Positions 62,289 to 64,000 of a stretch of DNA of 64,000 nt are shown here, in pieces. Position 1 is the stretch's first letter, and each line of letters begins with the position of its first letter. Source of the DNA: Candidatus Thiodiazotropha sp. (ex Myrtea sp. 'scaly one' KF741663) (GTDB taxonomy: Bacteria > Pseudomonadota > Gammaproteobacteria > Chromatiales > Chromatiaceae); NCBI GenBank assembly GCA_025655555.1, contig JAHXIQ010000002.1, positions 558,001 to 622,000 on the forward strand, given 5' to 3'. The position numbers and the translations under genes are program-made. Under the pieces are notes generated by a model, which searched no databases, had not been told where the DNA came from, and saw only the letters and a program-made list of their open reading frames with translations.

Positions 62289-62339
62289 GTATGGAGACTA
62301 CACTGAGTAAAGTTCATAAGTTTTTAAAAAACTTCATAC
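62289..62339 (+). promoter_or_regulatory. candidate NikR operator upstream of cbiM
   Basis: A GTATGG at 62289 and a TCATAA at 62314 face each other, and a perfect TCATAC half-site stands at 62334. The half-sites resemble the E. coli NikR operator GTATGA-N16-TCATAC, but the spacing here is 19 or irregular, and a central A/T palindrome AAGTTTTTAAAAAACTT lies at 62318-62334. It is a suggestive operator for a gene next to nikR, not a clean match. Confidence 0.4.
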
Positions 62340-62368
62340 GTCAGTGAAAGATCCTCAGGCGAACACAG

Positions 62369-62980
62369 ATGGCCCACATTCCTGATGGCGTGCTGACAGC
62401 GCCGGTCCTGATTGGCGGGGCATTGACCACCGTAGCTGCCCTGACTGTTGCTCTGCGCCGACTCGACAGCGAGCGTATTCCCCAAGTCGCAGTACTATCT
62501 GCAGCATTTTTTGTCTCTTCACTGGTGAGTATTCCTGTCGGGCCGGGAAGCGTTCATCTATTACTCAACGGTCTGATGGGAGCGATGCTGGGTTGGGCGG
62601 CAGTGCCGGCCATTCTGGTTGCACTGGTGCTGCAGGCTATCTTCTTCGGCTATGGCGGTCTGGTGGTGCTTGGGGTGAATTGCATAAACATGGTGCTGCC
62701 GGCACTGATTTGTGCAGCACTTTTTGGCAGGCGCTTACGGGATGTGGACTCTCAAAATGGATTTATTCTGGGATTTCTCGCCGGTGGCTTGGGGGTTCTG
62801 TTGACAGGGTTTATGGTGGCGTCATCCATTGCCTTCAGTAATCCGGACTATCTGCCGGCAGCCAAGGTGATGCTCTTTACCTATCTGCCATTGATGATTG
62901 TGGAAGCGGTGGTCACGGGTGCAGCGATTGGTTTTGCACGACGTGTGGCACCTGAATTGTTGTTTTTGCCGGAGCGTTAG
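62369..62980 (+). CDS. cbiM: CbiM/NikM nickel or cobalt ECF-type substrate-capture permease
   Basis: A 203-residue membrane protein of the CbiM/NikM family. The mature N-terminus MAHIPDGVL provides the conserved metal-binding Met1 and His3 (buried in the substrate pocket), and seven hydrophobic helices follow. It is the specificity component of a cobalt or nickel energy-coupling-factor transporter. Its position between nikR and the other subunits points to nickel, though the protein itself cannot tell the metals apart. The stop is followed after one base by cbiL/nikL. Confidence 0.9.
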   Translation: MAHIPDGVLTAPVLIGGALTTVAALTVALRRLDSERIPQVAVLSAAFFVSSLVSIPVGPGSVHLLLNGLMGAMLGWAAVPAILVALVLQAIFFGYGGLVVLGVNCINMVLPALICAALFGRRLRDVDSQNGFILGFLAGGLGVLLTGFMVASSIAFSNPDYLPAAKVMLFTYLPLMIVEAVVTGAAIGFARRVAPELLFLPER

Positions 62981-62981
62981 C

Positions 62982-63587
62982 GTGGATAAAAAACTGGTAT
63001 TTTTATTGATTGTCATCTTCCTCTCGTTCAGTCCGTCGTTGCCGGCGCATGGTTTAAATTTATTTATTGCTGTTGAGGGCGACACCATTCGTGGCAGGGT
63101 GCATTTCGGTGGTGGGCACGGGGCCTCGGATGCCATCATCACTATCAACGATAGTGAGGGCAATAAACTGGGTCGTCTGACGCCGGACAAAAACGGTGAG
63201 TTTTCCTATGTCGCAACCCAGCGAACGGATCATATGATTGTGGCAGACAGTCGTGAAGGGCACGTGATCAAGCGGTTGGTGAAGGCTGATTCACTCACCA
63301 AGAATCTGCCTCTCCCTGGTTCAATAGAGGCGCAACCTGCAGAAAGGGGAAGCGAGTCATCTACTTCAGGTCCGTTACCAAAGGATTCTGTGATGCCAGG
63401 TGAACAGGAGATTCATCTCATGGTGGAACAGGCCGTGGCGCACCAACTGCTTCCGCTGCGGGAGCAGATGTTGGCGCACGATGAACGTGTGCGGTTACGC
63501 GATATCCTGGGTGGTATCGGTTATATCATCGGGCTTGCGGGTTTGGGTCTCTGGTGGCGGGGACGTCGGCCTGTGAAGCAAGGATGA
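62982..63587 (+). CDS. CbiL/NikL-like nickel ECF transporter accessory subunit
   Basis: A 201-residue protein. It has an N-terminal signal helix (DKKLVFLLIVIFLSF), a mature sequence beginning AHGLNLFIAVEG, and a single carboxypeptidase-regulatory-like beta domain. A Ser/Glu-rich linker follows, and a C-terminal transmembrane helix ending RRPVKQG. This matches the accessory NikL (CbiL) component found between M and Q in nickel ECF systems lacking the CbiN helix. The start is GTG 62982, one base after cbiM. The stop overlaps the next start as ATGA. Confidence 0.8.
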   Translation: MDKKLVFLLIVIFLSFSPSLPAHGLNLFIAVEGDTIRGRVHFGGGHGASDAIITINDSEGNKLGRLTPDKNGEFSYVATQRTDHMIVADSREGHVIKRLVKADSLTKNLPLPGSIEAQPAERGSESSTSGPLPKDSVMPGEQEIHLMVEQAVAHQLLPLREQMLAHDERVRLRDILGGIGYIIGLAGLGLWWRGRRPVKQG

Positions 63588-64000
63588 GTATGGAGCTTCT
63601 TGTCGTATCGGGCAGACCAGGGAATTGGATCTCCCTGCGCGATCCCCGCCTTAGAATTCTCATCGCGCTTGGATTCGCGCTGACTATAGTTAGCCTCAGA
63701 CAGGTCCCGCTACTGTTGTTGGCATTATTTTTTTCCGTTGCACTTGTCCTTTCAACCGGCCTGTCCCCAAGTCGTATTTTCAGGCGCTTGCTGGTCCTGG
63801 AAGGCTTCATGCTTGTACTGTTGCTCCTGCTGCCATTCAGTGTACCGGGTGAGGCCTGGTTTCGACTGGGTCCGATGACAGCCACTTGGGAGGGATTTCA
63901 ACAGGCAATTGTTATCCTGCTGAGGGCGAATGCGATCGTACTCGCCTTGCTGGCCCTCGTAGGCACGTTGGAGCCCGTGGTGCTGGGACATGCACTGTCC
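63584..64000 (+). CDS. cbiQ: CbiQ/NikQ ECF transporter transmembrane subunit, 5' part
   Basis: The gene runs off the window after 139 codons. The visible hydrophobic part has at least four transmembrane helices with an intervening RDPRLRILIALGF segment, as in the CbiQ/EcfT family that couples ATP hydrolysis to the capture subunit. The ATG overlaps the NikL stop (ATGA); ATG 63590 is an in-frame alternative. A cbiO-type ATPase gene would be expected to follow just outside this window. Confidence 0.88.
   Translation, partial: MSMELLVVSGRPGNWISLRDPRLRILIALGFALTIVSLRQVPLLLLALFFSVALVLSTGLSPSRIFRRLLVLEGFMLVLLLLLPFSVPGEAWFRLGPMTATWEGFQQAIVILLRANAIVLALLALVGTLEPVVLGHALS

Noticed and set aside
1-64000. 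CRISPR arrays, insertion sequences, integrases or phage genes
   Set aside because: No regularly spaced repeats, transposase, recombinase or phage structural motifs were found in the proteins read; the only repeat of note is the pair at 10939 and 13991.

Overview
The window reads as a chromosomal segment of an environmental, free-living-style gammaproteobacterium. The protein set is typical of that class: TrmB, MutY with YggX, TamA/TamB, GspA/GspB, an OxyR whose two redox cysteines fall at exactly residues 199 and 208, and a NikR with its nickel ligands in E. coli-like spacing. A PEP-CTERM exported protein behind a sigma-54-type promoter, many c-di-GMP and sensor proteins, and a nickel ECF transporter suggest a metabolically versatile aquatic or sediment organism. 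I cannot name genus or species from sequence alone.

Layout. 1-3.5 kb: tail of a small membrane-protein gene, then a tight minus-strand chain thiS-thiG-trmB-fetA-fetB. 3.6-7 kb: an acyl-CoA-ligase-like enzyme, tRNA-Gly(CCC), and small unknown proteins. 7-11 kb: a plus-strand operon DUF2007/zinc ribbon-asmA-mutY-yggX with overlapping junctions, then tRNA-Phe. 11-14.2 kb: an inserted segment. A PAS-GAF-GGDEF-EAL gene with a nonsense codon in its EAL domain sits between two diverged copies of the same stretch (3' half of tRNA-Phe plus the tail of the neighbouring SRPBCC gene). 15-28 kb: a long Lhr-type helicase, an RND/MMPL exporter fused to a cyclic-nucleotide-binding-like domain, and a response regulator with a very large hybrid histidine kinase. 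28-35 kb: GFA and GNAT proteins, tamA-tamB, and an NTF2-like protein. 36-40.5 kb: gspA-gspB, a membrane protein with a ruined GGDEF motif, and YciA. 40.6-49 kb: a DUF5666 lipoprotein, patatin-like phospholipase, PEP-CTERM protein, an ECF sigma factor translationally coupled to a two-heme cytochrome, and an alpha/beta hydrolase. 49-55 kb: a giant MscK-type channel, DUF454, VOC and CbiX-like proteins. 55-60.5 kb: catalase and oxyR, divergent around a well-formed OxyR site, then a heme-oxygenase-like diiron protein and a TrpD2/YbiB protein. 60.6-64 kb: two membrane proteins, then nikR-cbiM-cbiL/nikL-cbiQ running off the end.

Functional themes are redox and metal handling (FetAB, YggX, MutY, OxyR-catalase, NikR-nickel ECF uptake, CbiX), envelope biogenesis and mechanics (AsmA, TamAB, GspAB, MscK, PEP-CTERM protein, MMPL exporter), and signalling (c-di-GMP proteins, hybrid kinase, ECF sigma). 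No CRISPR array, insertion sequence, integrase or phage gene was seen. The most notable signals are the duplicated tRNA-Phe junction, the sigma-54 promoter of the PEP-CTERM gene, the OxyR operator and the regulatory-domain oddities: a split EAL domain, a degenerate GGDEF, and an exporter with a non-canonical cNMP domain. Every function here is inferred from reading the sequence; no database search was run.
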